DNA of 64,000 nt. Source: Marinospirillum alkalitolerans. GTDB taxonomy: Bacteria > Pseudomonadota > Gammaproteobacteria > Pseudomonadales > Halomonadaceae. Below, one piece after another: positions 1-9,429 of the stretch; the stretch's first letter is position 1, and each line of letters starts with the position of its first letter. Under the pieces are notes generated by a model that ran no database searches, was not told the origin of the DNA, and saw only the letters and a list, made by a program, of their open reading frames with translations. Both the position numbers and the translations under genes were made by a program. The stretch is from assembly GCF_045055655.1 (NCBI RefSeq), contig NZ_JBANFI010000003.1:310001-374000 (forward strand). The letters run 5' to 3'.

Positions 1-1277
1 GCGGTATGAACGATCTGCTGCCCAGCCAATCTCACCGCTGGCAGTATTTAGAACACACAGTAGCCCGTCTGTTGGCCCGCTATGGCTATCAGGAAATCCG
101 TATGCCAATCGTCGAATCGACGGCCCTGTTCAAGCGCTCGATTGGCGAAGTGACGGATATCGTCGAAAAAGAAATGTACACCTTTGAAGATCGCAATGGT
201 GATAGCCTGACCCTGCGCCCTGAAGGAACCGCCGGTTGCGTGCGCGCGGCAGAAGAACATGGGCTGCTTTTTAATCAACAACAACGCCTCTGGTATCACG
301 GTCCCATGTTTCGCCACGAGCGCCCACAAAAAGGGCGTTATCGTCAATTCCACCAAATTGGCGTCGAAACCTTTGGCTTAAATGGCCCTGATATTGATGC
401 TGAGCTGCTGCTGATCACTGCTCGCCTCTGGCAAGAGCTGGGTCTACTTGAGCATCTCACCCTAGAGCTCAACACCTTAGGCAGTGCTGAAGCCCGTGCC
501 GCATATAAAGCCGCGCTGACCACTTATCTTCAAGGCCATTTTGACGCTTTAGATGAAGATAGCCAGCGCCGTCTGAGCAGCAATCCACTGCGCATTCTGG
601 ATTCCAAGGTCGCCAGCACTCAAGCACTGCTCGAAGACGCCCCTGCCTTTGATGACTATCTTGATGCCGCAAGCCGGACACACTTTGAACAGCTCTGCCG
701 CAAACTGGATGCCGCAGGCGTAGCTTATCGCCTCAATCCCAGGCTGGTACGCGGCCTAGACTACTACAGCAAAACCGTTTTTGAATGGACCACCACCGCG
801 CTGGGTGCCCAGGGTACTGTCTGTGCCGGTGGGCGCTATGACGGTCTGGTGGAGCAGCTCGGCGGTAAGGCGACACCCGCCGTTGGCTTTGCTATGGGCA
901 TTGAGCGCCTCGTTTTACTACTCGAAACCCTAGAGCTCTTCCCGGCCGCCCTTGAACAACGGGTGGATGTCTACCTGACAGCCTTGGGTGAGGCAGCTGA
1001 AGCCCAGGCACTGCTTCTAGCAGAGCGTTTGCGCAGCGAACTGCCGCAACTGCGCCTACTCACGCATTGTGGCGGTGGCAGCTTCAAGCAACAAATGAAG
1101 CGTGCCGATCGCTCAGGGGCCACCTTCGCCTTGCTGCTCGGAGAAGATGAAATAGAACAAGGCAGTGTGACCGTTAAACCACTACGTGATGGCCAGGAGC
1201 AACACACCTGCGCCCTCGGCGATCTCGGTCAATTTTTAGCGCGCCATTTGCAAAGCACTGGGGCTCAGTTAAGATAG
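1..1277 (+). CDS. hisS: Histidine-tRNA ligase (5' end cut by window)
   Basis: Charges tRNA-His with histidine in the cytoplasm. The reading frame is open from base 1: the first in-frame ATG (base 6) is preceded by Arg-Gly codons, matching the internal RGMND segment of the family, so the real start lies a few codons upstream and the gene is truncated only by the window. Counting from that ATG, class II motif 2 (FRHERPQKG) is at about residues 102-110, the HisRS signatures LVRGLDYY at 247-254 and AGGRYDGL at 274-281, followed by the C-terminal anticodon-binding domain. The gene heads the classic gammaproteobacterial series hisS-yfgM-bamB-der. Identification is by direct recognition of the conserved sequence. 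Confidence 0.97.
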   Translation, partial: GMNDLLPSQSHRWQYLEHTVARLLARYGYQEIRMPIVESTALFKRSIGEVTDIVEKEMYTFEDRNGDSLTLRPEGTAGCVRAAEEHGLLFNQQQRLWYHGPMFRHERPQKGRYRQFHQIGVETFGLNGPDIDAELLLITARLWQELGLLEHLTLELNTLGSAEARAAYKAALTTYLQGHFDALDEDSQRRLSSNPLRILDSKVASTQALLEDAPAFDDYLDAASRTHFEQLCRKLDAAGVAYRLNPRLVRGLDYYSKTVFEWTTTALGAQGTVCAGGRYDGLVEQLGGKATPAVGFAMGIERLVLLLETLELFPAALEQRVDVYLTALGEAAEAQALLLAERLRSELPQLRLLTHCGGGSFKQQMKRADRSGATFALLLGEDEIEQGSVTVKPLRDGQEQHTCALGDLGQFLARHLQSTGAQLR

Positions 1278-1349
1278 CCACCATTTGTTTCCAATTGGTG
1301 CGGCTGGACTGACATTTTTTCTTTAGATTACTGACCAGGATAGACCTTT

Positions 1350-1994
1350 ATGCATAGCGATGATGAACAGCTCAATACCCTGAAAGAATGGTGGAGTAAA
1401 AACGGCAAACCGCTCGTCGCTGGCGTGGTGATTGCCGTTGCGGGTGTTGGCGGCTGGAAGGGCTGGGAACATCACCAGATCAGTCAGGCAGTTTCGGCCT
1501 CTGATCTTTATATCGAGCTGACCCAAGTGGTTGCTCAGGGTGTCGGTGAGAGCCGTGATCAACAAGCCCAAGCGCTGATCGATCGCCTCACCCAAGAATA
1601 CGCCAGCAGCGTGTATGCTGATTATGCTCGCTTATTTGCTGCACGCCTTGCTGTCGAGCGTGATGCATTAGAAGAAGCCGAAAGCCATCTGCAAGCTGCA
1701 CTCAGTGCAACGCGCATTGAGGCCATTGAGCTGGTCGCTCGCTTGCGTCTGGCGCGTATTCTGCATTCACAAGAACAACTGGATGAAGCCTTGGCGATTC
1801 TCGATGTGCAGGACAGCGCTGGCTTCACCACTGAATTTCAATCTTTGCGTGGTGATTTGCTGATGGCCAAGGGAGATACCTTTGCCGCACGCGAAGCCTA
1901 TGAGCGCGCACTGGAAGCCAGTCAGATGATTGGTGAATCGGCACCGCTGGTTGAGATCAAACTGGATAGTTTGGCGCATCAAGGTGAGGCCTAA
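1350..1994 (+). CDS. yfgM: YfgM-type ancillary translocon / TPR protein
   Basis: Single-pass inner-membrane protein of 214 residues. A short charged cytoplasmic N-terminus is followed by one hydrophobic segment at about residues 21-37 and an alanine- and leucine-rich TPR-like periplasmic domain. The family is known to associate with the SecYEG translocon and periplasmic chaperones. The assignment rests on size, this architecture and its position between hisS and bamB, which is conserved in gammaproteobacteria. Its TAA stop overlaps the bamB ATG by one base (TAATG), suggesting translational coupling. Confidence 0.92.
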   Translation: MHSDDEQLNTLKEWWSKNGKPLVAGVVIAVAGVGGWKGWEHHQISQAVSASDLYIELTQVVAQGVGESRDQQAQALIDRLTQEYASSVYADYARLFAARLAVERDALEEAESHLQAALSATRIEAIELVARLRLARILHSQEQLDEALAILDVQDSAGFTTEFQSLRGDLLMAKGDTFAAREAYERALEASQMIGESAPLVEIKLDSLAHQGEA

Positions 1995-3151
1995 TGGCGA
2001 GCCGTTTTCAAAAAGCCTGTGCCGGACTTTTTCTTTCAGCCAGCCTCCTCGCTGGCTGTTCTGGTTTGCCGGAGCCACAATACCCTCCCGCTCCGCTGCC
2101 TGAATTTGAACGCAGTGCGCAGTTAGAGCGCGTCTGGCGTGACCACTCAGGTGCCGGAGAAGGTTGGCGCGGCTACCGCCTGACACCGATTCTGCAAGAT
2201 GAACTGCTGATCAGTGTCGATGCCCAAGGCTGGGTGCAGACCTTTGATCGTGAACGCCGCCGTTTACTCTGGTCCTATGAACTGCCCTCAGGAGCCAGTG
2301 CCTCACCGGTGCTCGCCGAAGGCCGTCTTTACATCACCACACAAAATGCCGATCTGTTCGCACTCGATCCGCAGACTGGCGCTCACCTGTGGCAGGTTCG
2401 TCTACCCAGCGAAGCGCTGAGCCCTGTTGCTGTACAGGGAGATCTTTTAGCTGTGCTGAGCGGTGATGGCCGCGTCAGTGCCTTTCATGCTGAAACAGGC
2501 CGTGCTCTCTGGACCTATGACAGCCTGATGCCCAGCTTAACACTGCGCGGCTCAGCTTCACCGCTGATCACGCCGATACAAGTTTATGTGGGCCTCGCCA
2601 ATGGCAAGCTGGTTTCTCTGGATCGGCGCACTGGTCAACTACGCTGGGAAGCTCAGGTTGCTCAGCCTCAAGGTCGCACGGATATCGAACGCCTTGTCGA
2701 TCTTGATGGCACACCCGTGCTGCATCAAAACGTTTTGTATGTCACCAGTTTCCAAGGTCAAACCCAAGCGCTCGATGCCTTTACCGGCCGACCACGCTGG
2801 AGCCGTGATCTTTCCAGCTACCATGCACCACTGCGGATTGATCGCCAGCTGATTGTTGTCGATGAAGCCAGCCGCGTCTATGCATTGGATCTGGCGACAG
2901 GTCGGACGCTCTGGATGCAAGAAGACCTCTTTGGACGTCAGCTCACAGCGCCAGTCGCTCTGGGCTCCACTCTGGTGGTCGCTGACTATCAGGGTTTTAT
3001 TCACCTGATTGATGCGGCAAGCGGACGGATTATTGGACGCCAGTCTTTTGACTTAGACGGCATTCAAAGCACGCCGCGGATCGATCAAGATTATCTGCTG
3101 GTTCACTCTCATCGCGGCCGTCTTGGGCTGTTTAGGTTAAAGAAAGACTAA
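1994..3151 (+). CDS. bamB: Outer-membrane assembly lipoprotein BamB
   Basis: Lipoprotein subunit of the BAM complex that inserts beta-barrel proteins into the outer membrane. A lipoprotein signal with lipobox LLAGC puts the acylated cysteine at residue 22. The rest is a chain of PQQ-like beta-propeller blades, seen as recurring segments of the type YALDLATGRTLWM and FALDPQTGAHLWQ. The length of 385 residues is usual for BamB. It sits one base into the yfgM stop codon and one base before der, so all three are probably on one transcript. Confidence 0.95.
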   Translation: MASRFQKACAGLFLSASLLAGCSGLPEPQYPPAPLPEFERSAQLERVWRDHSGAGEGWRGYRLTPILQDELLISVDAQGWVQTFDRERRRLLWSYELPSGASASPVLAEGRLYITTQNADLFALDPQTGAHLWQVRLPSEALSPVAVQGDLLAVLSGDGRVSAFHAETGRALWTYDSLMPSLTLRGSASPLITPIQVYVGLANGKLVSLDRRTGQLRWEAQVAQPQGRTDIERLVDLDGTPVLHQNVLYVTSFQGQTQALDAFTGRPRWSRDLSSYHAPLRIDRQLIVVDEASRVYALDLATGRTLWMQEDLFGRQLTAPVALGSTLVVADYQGFIHLIDAASGRIIGRQSFDLDGIQSTPRIDQDYLLVHSHRGRLGLFRLKKD

Positions 3152-3152
3152 T

Positions 3153-4649
3153 ATGATTCCTGTCATTGCCCTAGTTGGCCGTCCTAATGTCGGCAAATCC
3201 ACGCTTTTCAATCGCCTGACGCGCACCCGTGATGCGCTGGTTGCTGATTTTCCCGGCCTCACACGGGATCGTCAGTATGGCGAAGGCAAGGTCGGTGGTT
3301 TTCCTTATATCGTCATCGATACTGGCGGAATCAGCGGCGATGAGGAAGGAATCGATGCCGAAATGGCGCGCCAGTCTCTGCGCGCGATTGATGAAGCCGA
3401 TCTGGTTCTCTTTATTGTTGATGCACGTGCTGGCCTAACGGCAGCGGATGAAATGATCGCCCAGTATCTGCGTGTCAATAACAAGCCCGCGCAGCTGGTG
3501 GTGAATAAAACCGATGGCCTCGATGCACTGAGCTTTAGCGCCGAGTTCTACGCACTCGGTTTTGCTCAAGAACCTTGGATGATTGCTGCAGCGCATAACC
3601 GTGGCGTCACCAGCATGATCACGCGTCTGCTCACTGACTTGTGCGGCGAGCCAGAAGAAGCCGCGCTTGAAGAAGAGCCGATCGAGCAGGGACCACTGAC
3701 CGAAGAACAGATCCTAGCGCAGGATGAGCAGCTTGAAACCCAATCCGAAAAGCAGCTAGATCGCCAGATTAAAATTGGCGTGATTGGTCGCCCCAATGTC
3801 GGTAAATCAACCCTAGTCAATCGCATTCTAGGTGAAGAGCGGGTCATCGTTTATGACCAGCCAGGCACCACACGCGATGCCATCAGCATTCCTTTTGAGC
3901 GCAATGGCAAGCCCTTTATGCTGGTCGATACAGCAGGGATTCGCCGTCGCAAGAATGTGACCGAAACCGCCGAGAAGTTCTCGATTGTCAAAACCCTGCA
4001 AGCAATCAAAGAGTGCCATGTGGCCATTATGGTGATTGATGCGCGGACGGGGCTGGTCGAACAAGACTTGCATCTGCTGAACTTTGTGCTGGAATCTGGC
4101 CGCGCGGTCGTTCTGGCCGTCAACAAATGGGATCACCTTGATCAGGAAGTGCGCCATAGCATCAAAGAAGATGTCAATGATCGCCTTGGCTTTATCGATT
4201 ATGCAGCGACGCATTATATCTCTGCGCTGCATGGAACAGGCGTCGGTGAGTTATTCCGCTCTGTTGAAAAGGCCTATCGCTCTTCCTATAGCCACTGGTC
4301 AACCAACCGCTTGACCACCCTGTTGCAGGATGTGGTCGCAGAGCACCAGCCACCCATGATCAATGGCCGACGCATCAAGCTGCGCTATGCCCACCAAGGG
4401 GGGATGAACCCACCGATTATTGTGGTGCATGGTAATCAAACACAAGCGCTGCCAGAAAGCTATAAACGCTATCTGATGAACAGCTTCCGTAAAATCTTGA
4501 AAGTCACCGGCACGCCGCTGCGCTTTGAATTTAAAAGCGGCGATAACCCCTACGCACCCAAGGAAAAAACAGGGCGCGAACAGGCCAAGGCGCGCCAGCT
4601 CAAGATGACCAAAGAAGCACGGACGCAGCGTAAGCAAAGACGCCGCTAG
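3153..4649 (+). CDS. der: Ribosome biogenesis GTPase Der (EngA)
   Basis: Essential tandem GTPase needed for 50S subunit maturation. Two complete G domains are visible: the first P-loop GRPNVGKS begins at residue 9 and the second, identical in sequence, at about residue 212. An acidic linker lies between them, and a C-terminal KH-like domain with a basic tail follows. The length of 498 residues is typical. It is the last gene of the hisS-yfgM-bamB-der run and is followed about 27 bases later by a strong intrinsic terminator. Confidence 0.97.
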   Translation: MIPVIALVGRPNVGKSTLFNRLTRTRDALVADFPGLTRDRQYGEGKVGGFPYIVIDTGGISGDEEGIDAEMARQSLRAIDEADLVLFIVDARAGLTAADEMIAQYLRVNNKPAQLVVNKTDGLDALSFSAEFYALGFAQEPWMIAAAHNRGVTSMITRLLTDLCGEPEEAALEEEPIEQGPLTEEQILAQDEQLETQSEKQLDRQIKIGVIGRPNVGKSTLVNRILGEERVIVYDQPGTTRDAISIPFERNGKPFMLVDTAGIRRRKNVTETAEKFSIVKTLQAIKECHVAIMVIDARTGLVEQDLHLLNFVLESGRAVVLAVNKWDHLDQEVRHSIKEDVNDRLGFIDYAATHYISALHGTGVGELFRSVEKAYRSSYSHWSTNRLTTLLQDVVAEHQPPMINGRRIKLRYAHQGGMNPPIIVVHGNQTQALPESYKRYLMNSFRKILKVTGTPLRFEFKSGDNPYAPKEKTGREQAKARQLKMTKEARTQRKQRRR

Positions 4650-4676
4650 TAACAGCGTAAAAGCACAGCAACATCA

Positions 4677-4702
4677 AGGCCTCCACTAGGAGGCCTTTTT
4701 TT
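4677..4702 (+). terminator. Rho-independent terminator after der
   Basis: A perfect 8-bp stem (AGGCCTCC paired with GGAGGCCT, bases 4677-4684 and 4689-4696) with a 4-base loop runs into seven T residues (4696-4702). It ends the plus-strand hisS-der transcript and separates it from the convergent iron-transport operon. Confidence 0.93.
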
Positions 4703-4731
4703 GGGCAGTGTTGATAGGATCAGCCAGCAAA

Positions 4732-5490
4732 CTAGCGGTAGTAGTGCGCGACTGGCCGCCCCTTCACCAGCTGAATTTCCATCTCTAGCTGATAAAGATC
4801 ACGCATGATCTCGGCTGAAATCACCTCTTGTGGTGGGCCTTGATAACGCAGCTGACCATCCTTCATCGCTAGAATCCAATCCGCATAGGCAGCGGCAAAA
4901 TTAATATCATGCAGCACCAAGATGACCTGCTTATGCATCTGATCGGCCGCACGACGCAACAGCTGCATCATACTCACCGCATGGTGCATATCTAGATTGT
5001 TCAACGGCTCATCGAGCAGGATATAGCGTGTATCCTGACATAAGACCATCGCAATATACGCCCGCTGCCGCTGCCCGCCGGAAAGCTCATCCAGATAGCG
5101 ATAGCGCAGATCCGTCAGTGCCAAAAAACCCAGTGCCTCCTCGACCTTCTGCTTGTCTTCTGGCGTTAAGCGGCCACGGCTATAAGGGTAGCGCCCAAAG
5201 CTCACCAGATCCTCAACGGTCAAGCGCGTCGCCAGATGATTTTCCTGCTTGAGAATCGCCAGAATCTTGGCCAGCTGACGAGATGGCGTTTGATGCACAT
5301 CCAGTTGATCGATCAGGATCTGCCCAGCCTGTGGACGCTGCAAACGACTCATCATGCTCAATAAAGTCGATTTACCCGCCCCATTCGGACCAATGATGGC
5401 GGTCATACCTTGATCAGGTAATGTAAAATCCACGCCATCAACCACCTTGATCTGGTCATAGGCTTGACTGACACCTTGTACTTGGATCAT
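4732..5490 (-). CDS. Siderophore ABC transporter, ATP-binding protein
   Basis: Cytoplasmic ATPase of a FecE/YclP/CeuD-type ferric-siderophore importer, 252 residues. Walker A GPNGAGKST is at residues 34-42, the signature LSGGQ at 136-140 and Walker B YILLDEP at about 156-162, followed by the switch histidine in LVLHD. It is the last gene of a minus-strand operon (binding protein, permease, permease, ATPase) and overlaps the preceding permease by four bases (ATGA). The permeases it serves resemble the petrobactin/enterochelin group, but the actual ligand cannot be read from sequence. Confidence 0.9.
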   Translation of the reverse strand: MIQVQGVSQAYDQIKVVDGVDFTLPDQGMTAIIGPNGAGKSTLLSMMSRLQRPQAGQILIDQLDVHQTPSRQLAKILAILKQENHLATRLTVEDLVSFGRYPYSRGRLTPEDKQKVEEALGFLALTDLRYRYLDELSGGQRQRAYIAMVLCQDTRYILLDEPLNNLDMHHAVSMMQLLRRAADQMHKQVILVLHDINFAAAYADWILAMKDGQLRYQGPPQEVISAEIMRDLYQLEMEIQLVKGRPVAHYYR

Positions 5491-6446
5491 TTGCGCCCCT
5501 GTCTAAGGATCAAGAATAAGAAGAAAAGGCCGCCGACAAACTCAATAATCACGCTGAGTCCGGTCGCAAAACGCAGCCCATGTTCAAGGATCGCCTGCCC
5601 CCCAATCAGCACCAGCGCCGCCAAGGCAACCGCCATGGGCAATACATAGATATGCCGATGGGTGCCAGCCAGCTGATAAGCCAAATTGGCCACCAGAAGA
5701 CCAAAAAAGGTCACTGGGCCGACCAGTGCCGTCGAAATCGAAACCAGAACCGCGATACCGATCAAAAAGCCCAGCATCAAGCGCCTGGGTGACAAGCCAA
5801 GATTCACCGCCTGCTCCTGACCCAGTGCCAGCACATCTAGATCACGTATCCAGCGCCAACCGATAAGACTGACCAAAAGTGCCAGCAGGCTTGCCACACC
5901 AAGTAGGCTGGTCTCGATCTGATTAAAGCTGGCAAACATCACATCCTGCAAAATATCGTATTCCACTGGGTCCATCATGCGTGCAATCAACGCATTCAGA
6001 CTACGAAACAGAGTGCCAAGAATAATCCCGACCAAGACCAGCACATGCAAGTGGCGACGCTGACGCACAAACAGCCAATAAAAGAGCGCGCACATAGCGC
6101 CGGTCATCACCAACACATCCCCTAGCCATTTGATCTCGGCATTGAGCTGAGTAAAAAAGTGCAGACCAAAAAAGAAGAGCAAGAGGGATTGCAGTAGCAG
6201 ATAGAGGAAATCAAAGCCCATAATCCCAGGGCTGAGGATGCGGTTTTGTGTCATGGTTTGAAAAACAACCGTCGACACCGCGATGCAGTAGGCGACCAGC
6301 AGCAGACCCCAGAGTTTCTCACCACGAAAAGGCAGGGTGAAGGCCCAGCCAGCGCGCATATTGACGGTCATAAAAAAGATGGCCGCCAGCAGCACCAGCC
6401 CGCCAACCAGAGCCAACCGCCAGCCGGGCGTGAGACGCTTAAGCAT
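5487..6446 (-). CDS. Siderophore ABC transporter permease (second subunit)
   Basis: FecCD/BtuC-family inner-membrane permease of 319 residues with about nine or ten hydrophobic helices. The coupling-helix region around ALGQEQAVNLGLSPRR is the conserved ATPase contact of this family. The C-terminal glycine-rich stretch AVALAALVLIGGQAILE is also typical. It overlaps the upstream permease gene by 8 bases and the downstream ATPase gene by 4, so the operon is tightly coupled. It probably forms a heterodimer with the product of the preceding gene. Confidence 0.9.
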   Translation of the reverse strand: MLKRLTPGWRLALVGGLVLLAAIFFMTVNMRAGWAFTLPFRGEKLWGLLLVAYCIAVSTVVFQTMTQNRILSPGIMGFDFLYLLLQSLLLFFFGLHFFTQLNAEIKWLGDVLVMTGAMCALFYWLFVRQRRHLHVLVLVGIILGTLFRSLNALIARMMDPVEYDILQDVMFASFNQIETSLLGVASLLALLVSLIGWRWIRDLDVLALGQEQAVNLGLSPRRLMLGFLIGIAVLVSISTALVGPVTFFGLLVANLAYQLAGTHRHIYVLPMAVALAALVLIGGQAILEHGLRFATGLSVIIEFVGGLFFLFLILRQGRK

Positions 6447-7401
6447 GGCTGGGCCTCGTTTTCTTCAGCAGCAGATAGATAAAGAACAGGCTACCGATCA
6501 CGCCGACCACTGTTCCCACCGGCACTTCATAGGGGTAGCGCAGCAACCGACTCAGCAGATCACAAGCCAACATAAAAGCCGCACCAGTGAGCGCAACCCA
6601 CGGCAGGCTTTGACGAAGATGATCCCCCATCAACAGGCTGACCACATTCGGCACCACCAGCCCCAAAAACGGAATCATCCCTGCAGTCGTCACAGTCAGC
6701 GCAGCAATCATCGAGACAAGAAACAAGCCTAAGAATAAAACGGCCTGATAATTCATCCCCAAGCTGACGGTAAAACTCTTACCCATCCCCGCAAGCGTAA
6801 AGCGATCTGCATAGAGATAGATCACCACACTGCACACCAGTGTGAGCCAGAGCAGCTCATAGCGCCCACGCAGCACGGCAGAGAAATCACCATTCGACCA
6901 GTTGGCCAAGGATTGCAGAAGATTAAAGCGATAGGCAAGAAAGGTCGTGATGGCCGCCACCACACTGGAGAACATGATCCCCACCAGTGGCACCATCACC
7001 ACCGAGCGCAGGGGTAACTGGCGCAACAGCAGCATAAAAATCAGGCTACCGACCAGTGCAAAGCCGGTGGCCACCAACATCCGCGCCATCATGCCCATTT
7101 CAGGGGCCAGCAAAGCCACCACCAGCAAACCCAGTAAGGCGGATTCCAGCGTGCCCGTCGTGGAGGGCTCCACAAAACGGTTGCGCGCCAGCAACTGCAT
7201 CACCATACCGGCAATCGCCAAGGACATTCCCGTCAGCATCACCGCGAGAGTACGCGGTAAGCGACTGGTAAAAAGCAGATGCCAAGCCTGCTGCGCATCC
7301 TGACGCCAGGATAAATCCATGACCCCAACAAACAGGCTGAATAGAGCGAGCAGCAATAAACCCAAGCAGCCCAGTAAAAGAAAGAAGGCAGATCGGCTCA
7401 T
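6439..7401 (-). CDS. Siderophore ABC transporter permease (first subunit)
   Basis: FecCD-family permease of 320 residues. Its N-terminal half carries the SRLPRTLAVMLTGMSLAIAG segment characteristic of iron-siderophore permeases, and the C-terminal half has GMIPFLGLVVPNVV and the DLLSRLLRYPYEVPVGTV region. It starts three bases after the binding-protein stop codon and overlaps the next permease gene by 8 bases. Expected to pair with that permease in a heterodimeric channel. Confidence 0.91.
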   Translation of the reverse strand: MSRSAFFLLLGCLGLLLLALFSLFVGVMDLSWRQDAQQAWHLLFTSRLPRTLAVMLTGMSLAIAGMVMQLLARNRFVEPSTTGTLESALLGLLVVALLAPEMGMMARMLVATGFALVGSLIFMLLLRQLPLRSVVMVPLVGIMFSSVVAAITTFLAYRFNLLQSLANWSNGDFSAVLRGRYELLWLTLVCSVVIYLYADRFTLAGMGKSFTVSLGMNYQAVLFLGLFLVSMIAALTVTTAGMIPFLGLVVPNVVSLLMGDHLRQSLPWVALTGAAFMLACDLLSRLLRYPYEVPVGTVVGVIGSLFFIYLLLKKTRPSHA

Positions 7402-7404
7402 AGC

Positions 7405-8313
7405 TTAGCGGGTGAGCCCCTGACGCACTTCCTCGATCATACGCGGCGTCGCTTGCAGGCCATAGACCAGAATGTACCAGTCAACTGGGTTGAGGTAGAT
7501 CACCCGATCCTCACGCCAAGCGCGTGTCTGGCGAATCAGGTCATTATCCAGCAGTGCTCTGGCTGAGCCTTGACCAGATTGAATTGCCGTATCTCGATCT
7601 AGTACAAAGAGGTAATCTGGATCAGTTTGCACAATAAATTCAAACGAAACCGGATCACCATGCGTGCCTTGCTTTAAATGGCCAGCAGCAGGACGCAAAC
7701 CGAGTTCATCATAAATCCAGCCAGTGCGAGAGCCAGTACCATAGGCAGAAACCCGTCCACCGCTGGTCAGAATCACCAGCGCACTGCCGGCTTCTTCACC
7801 TAAAGCCCGTGTGGCGGCCAGATTCGCATCCAACTCAGCCAAGTAGGCTTCTGCGGCTTCTTCACGATCAAAAATTCGCGCGAGGGTACGTGTATGAGCA
7901 CGCATATCACGCATAAAATGATTGAGATCCTGAGTCAGATCGATGGTCGGTGCCAAGCGGCTTAACTGACGATAAGCTGGCGCTGCACGACCACTGATGA
8001 TGATCAGATCGGGGCGCAGTGCAGCAATGGCCTCAAAATCTGGCTCAAATAAGGAACCAACATGGGCATACTGATCGCCACGATAGTGCGCCAGCGGCTC
8101 AGGAATAAAGTCTTTGGGTAGACCAATGACTTCTACACCTAACTGGTCAAGGATATCCAGCGCGGCCAGATCAAAGGTCACCACCCGGGTGGGGACGGCA
8201 TCCAAACGCAGTTGGCCTTGCTGATGTTCAATCACCACCGGCGCAGCCGATGCCAGCTGACTCCAGCCCAGCAGCAATGCGAGCCATGGAACCAGAATTT
8301 TGTGAATACGCAT
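7405..8313 (-). CDS. Siderophore ABC transporter substrate-binding protein
   Basis: Periplasmic binding protein of the FatB/CeuE/YclQ class. I place the start at the ATG at 8311-8313 because the product then opens with a clean Sec signal peptide (MRIHKILVPWLALLLG...ASA); the frame continues about 40 codons upstream without any signal-like sequence. The mature part shows the class III features VGSLFEPDFEAI and RPDLIIISGR. It is the first gene of the binding protein-permease-permease-ATPase operon. It is clearly paralogous to the binding lipoprotein at 12678-13628, which has the same VGTLFEP and APDLILLGR elements. The N-terminus is a clear signal peptide without a lipobox cysteine, unlike that paralog. 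Confidence 0.9.
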   Translation of the reverse strand: MRIHKILVPWLALLLGWSQLASAAPVVIEHQQGQLRLDAVPTRVVTFDLAALDILDQLGVEVIGLPKDFIPEPLAHYRGDQYAHVGSLFEPDFEAIAALRPDLIIISGRAAPAYRQLSRLAPTIDLTQDLNHFMRDMRAHTRTLARIFDREEAAEAYLAELDANLAATRALGEEAGSALVILTSGGRVSAYGTGSRTGWIYDELGLRPAAGHLKQGTHGDPVSFEFIVQTDPDYLFVLDRDTAIQSGQGSARALLDNDLIRQTRAWREDRVIYLNPVDWYILVYGLQATPRMIEEVRQGLTR

Positions 8314-8496
8314 TTTTTCATTCGCCTCTTTGGATTCAATCATCAACCTAGGGAGCCTCTGCTTAACGTCATGAGCGCAGGTCAGGTAAGGCAAAATTGA
8401 TCGAAAAAGCGGAGTTGACACGGAGTCAATGAGCATTTTGAGACCAATTTCAACGCAGCATCACCAAGCGCAGTAGTTAATCAGGGGTTTCCTAGT

Positions 8497-8514
8497 GCCC
8501 AGAAAAAACTGGGC
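8497..8514. other. Hairpin at the end of the siderophore reductase gene
   Basis: A perfect 6-bp inverted repeat (GCCCAG and CTGGGC) flanks a loop of six A (six T on the minus strand) immediately after the stop codon. No T-run follows the stem on either strand, so it is not a canonical intrinsic terminator; it could act as an mRNA-stabilising hairpin between the two minus-strand genes. Confidence 0.4.
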
Positions 8515-9240
8515 TTACTCATCATCCGCCATCACTTGATGCCGCTGATCGTGATAAATCTCTTCATCTACATCACGACGCCAGTAAGGCACCGCATGCA
8601 CATGGCTACGGGGCCAGCCAAGATCTTGACGCGCCCAATCACGCAGCCCCACTACTTCATCATGCTCTGCAGCAACCCACAGCAGGGTATCTGGCTTAAG
8701 ATCAAGACGCTGGACCCAACGCTGAAGCTGCTGCGGCTGACCATCGGGTAAGAGCCACTGCACCTGAACGCCAGCCGGATGGGTAAAATAAACCCGCTCT
8801 TCCAAATCGTGAATCTGTAGCGCCACCCAGCCTTCTGCTTGGGGATCCAGCTGCTCCACTTGGGCCGCTATCGCGGGCAGAGCACTCAGATCACCGGCAA
8901 AACAATAGTGGCTGATCTTGTCAGGCCAGGCACGCGGGGCCTTGGGACCACTGATCATCAGGGTGGCACCGAGTCCAGCTTGACGCGCCCAGTCACAAGC
9001 AGGGCCAGGCTGATCGTGCAATACAAAATCGATCGTCATACGCTGCGCAGCGCGATCAAATTCACGGACGGTGTAGGTGCGTGCGACTTCACCCTCTGGC
9101 GTGGGCACCCAGATTTTCAGTGGGGCACCGGCCTGCGGCTCTGGATAATCAGCCAAATCCCCTTTCAACACTAAACGCAGGAGCGCCGAAGAAAGCTGGA
9201 TACGTTCAACCACATGCAAGGTCAGGCGGGAAACAGACAT
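8515..9240 (-). CDS. Siderophore-interacting protein (ferric-siderophore reductase)
   Basis: Flavin-dependent reductase of the SIP/ViuB/YqjH family that releases iron from imported ferric siderophore in the cytoplasm. The FAD-binding motif RTYTVR is at residues 54-59 and the family C-terminal motif appears as YWRRD near residue 219. The length of 241 residues fits. The start is supported by GAGGTGA just upstream of the ATG. It lies about 200 bases upstream of the binding-protein gene on the same strand and may be co-transcribed with the importer. A Fur-like sequence is found about 85 bases upstream of its start. Confidence 0.92.
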   Translation of the reverse strand: MSVSRLTLHVVERIQLSSALLRLVLKGDLADYPEPQAGAPLKIWVPTPEGEVARTYTVREFDRAAQRMTIDFVLHDQPGPACDWARQAGLGATLMISGPKAPRAWPDKISHYCFAGDLSALPAIAAQVEQLDPQAEGWVALQIHDLEERVYFTHPAGVQVQWLLPDGQPQQLQRWVQRLDLKPDTLLWVAAEHDEVVGLRDWARQDLGWPRSHVHAVPYWRRDVDEEIYHDQRHQVMADDE

Positions 9241-9323
9241 CAGTCACCTCGATAACAGCCTTCTAGGCAACAGCGCGCTAGATGACAAGCTTCTCAATTG
9301 AGTAGATTCGCAGTGCACAAAAA

Positions 9324-9342
9324 AAGAATGAATCTCAATAAC
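9324..9342 (-). promoter_or_regulatory. Fur-like operator upstream of siderophore reductase
   Basis: Read on the minus strand, this 19-base segment matches the classical E. coli Fur consensus at 13 of 19 positions by my count. It lies about 85 bases upstream of the siderophore reductase start in an AT-rich intergenic region. Only sequence similarity supports it. Confidence 0.42.
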
Positions 9343-9429
9343 ATTGATAAGCGCGATAGATTAACATTCTGATCATCAGGATCAAGAGCCGAAACACAAA
9401 ACAAGTTGTTGCAAAAATGGAACAACGGA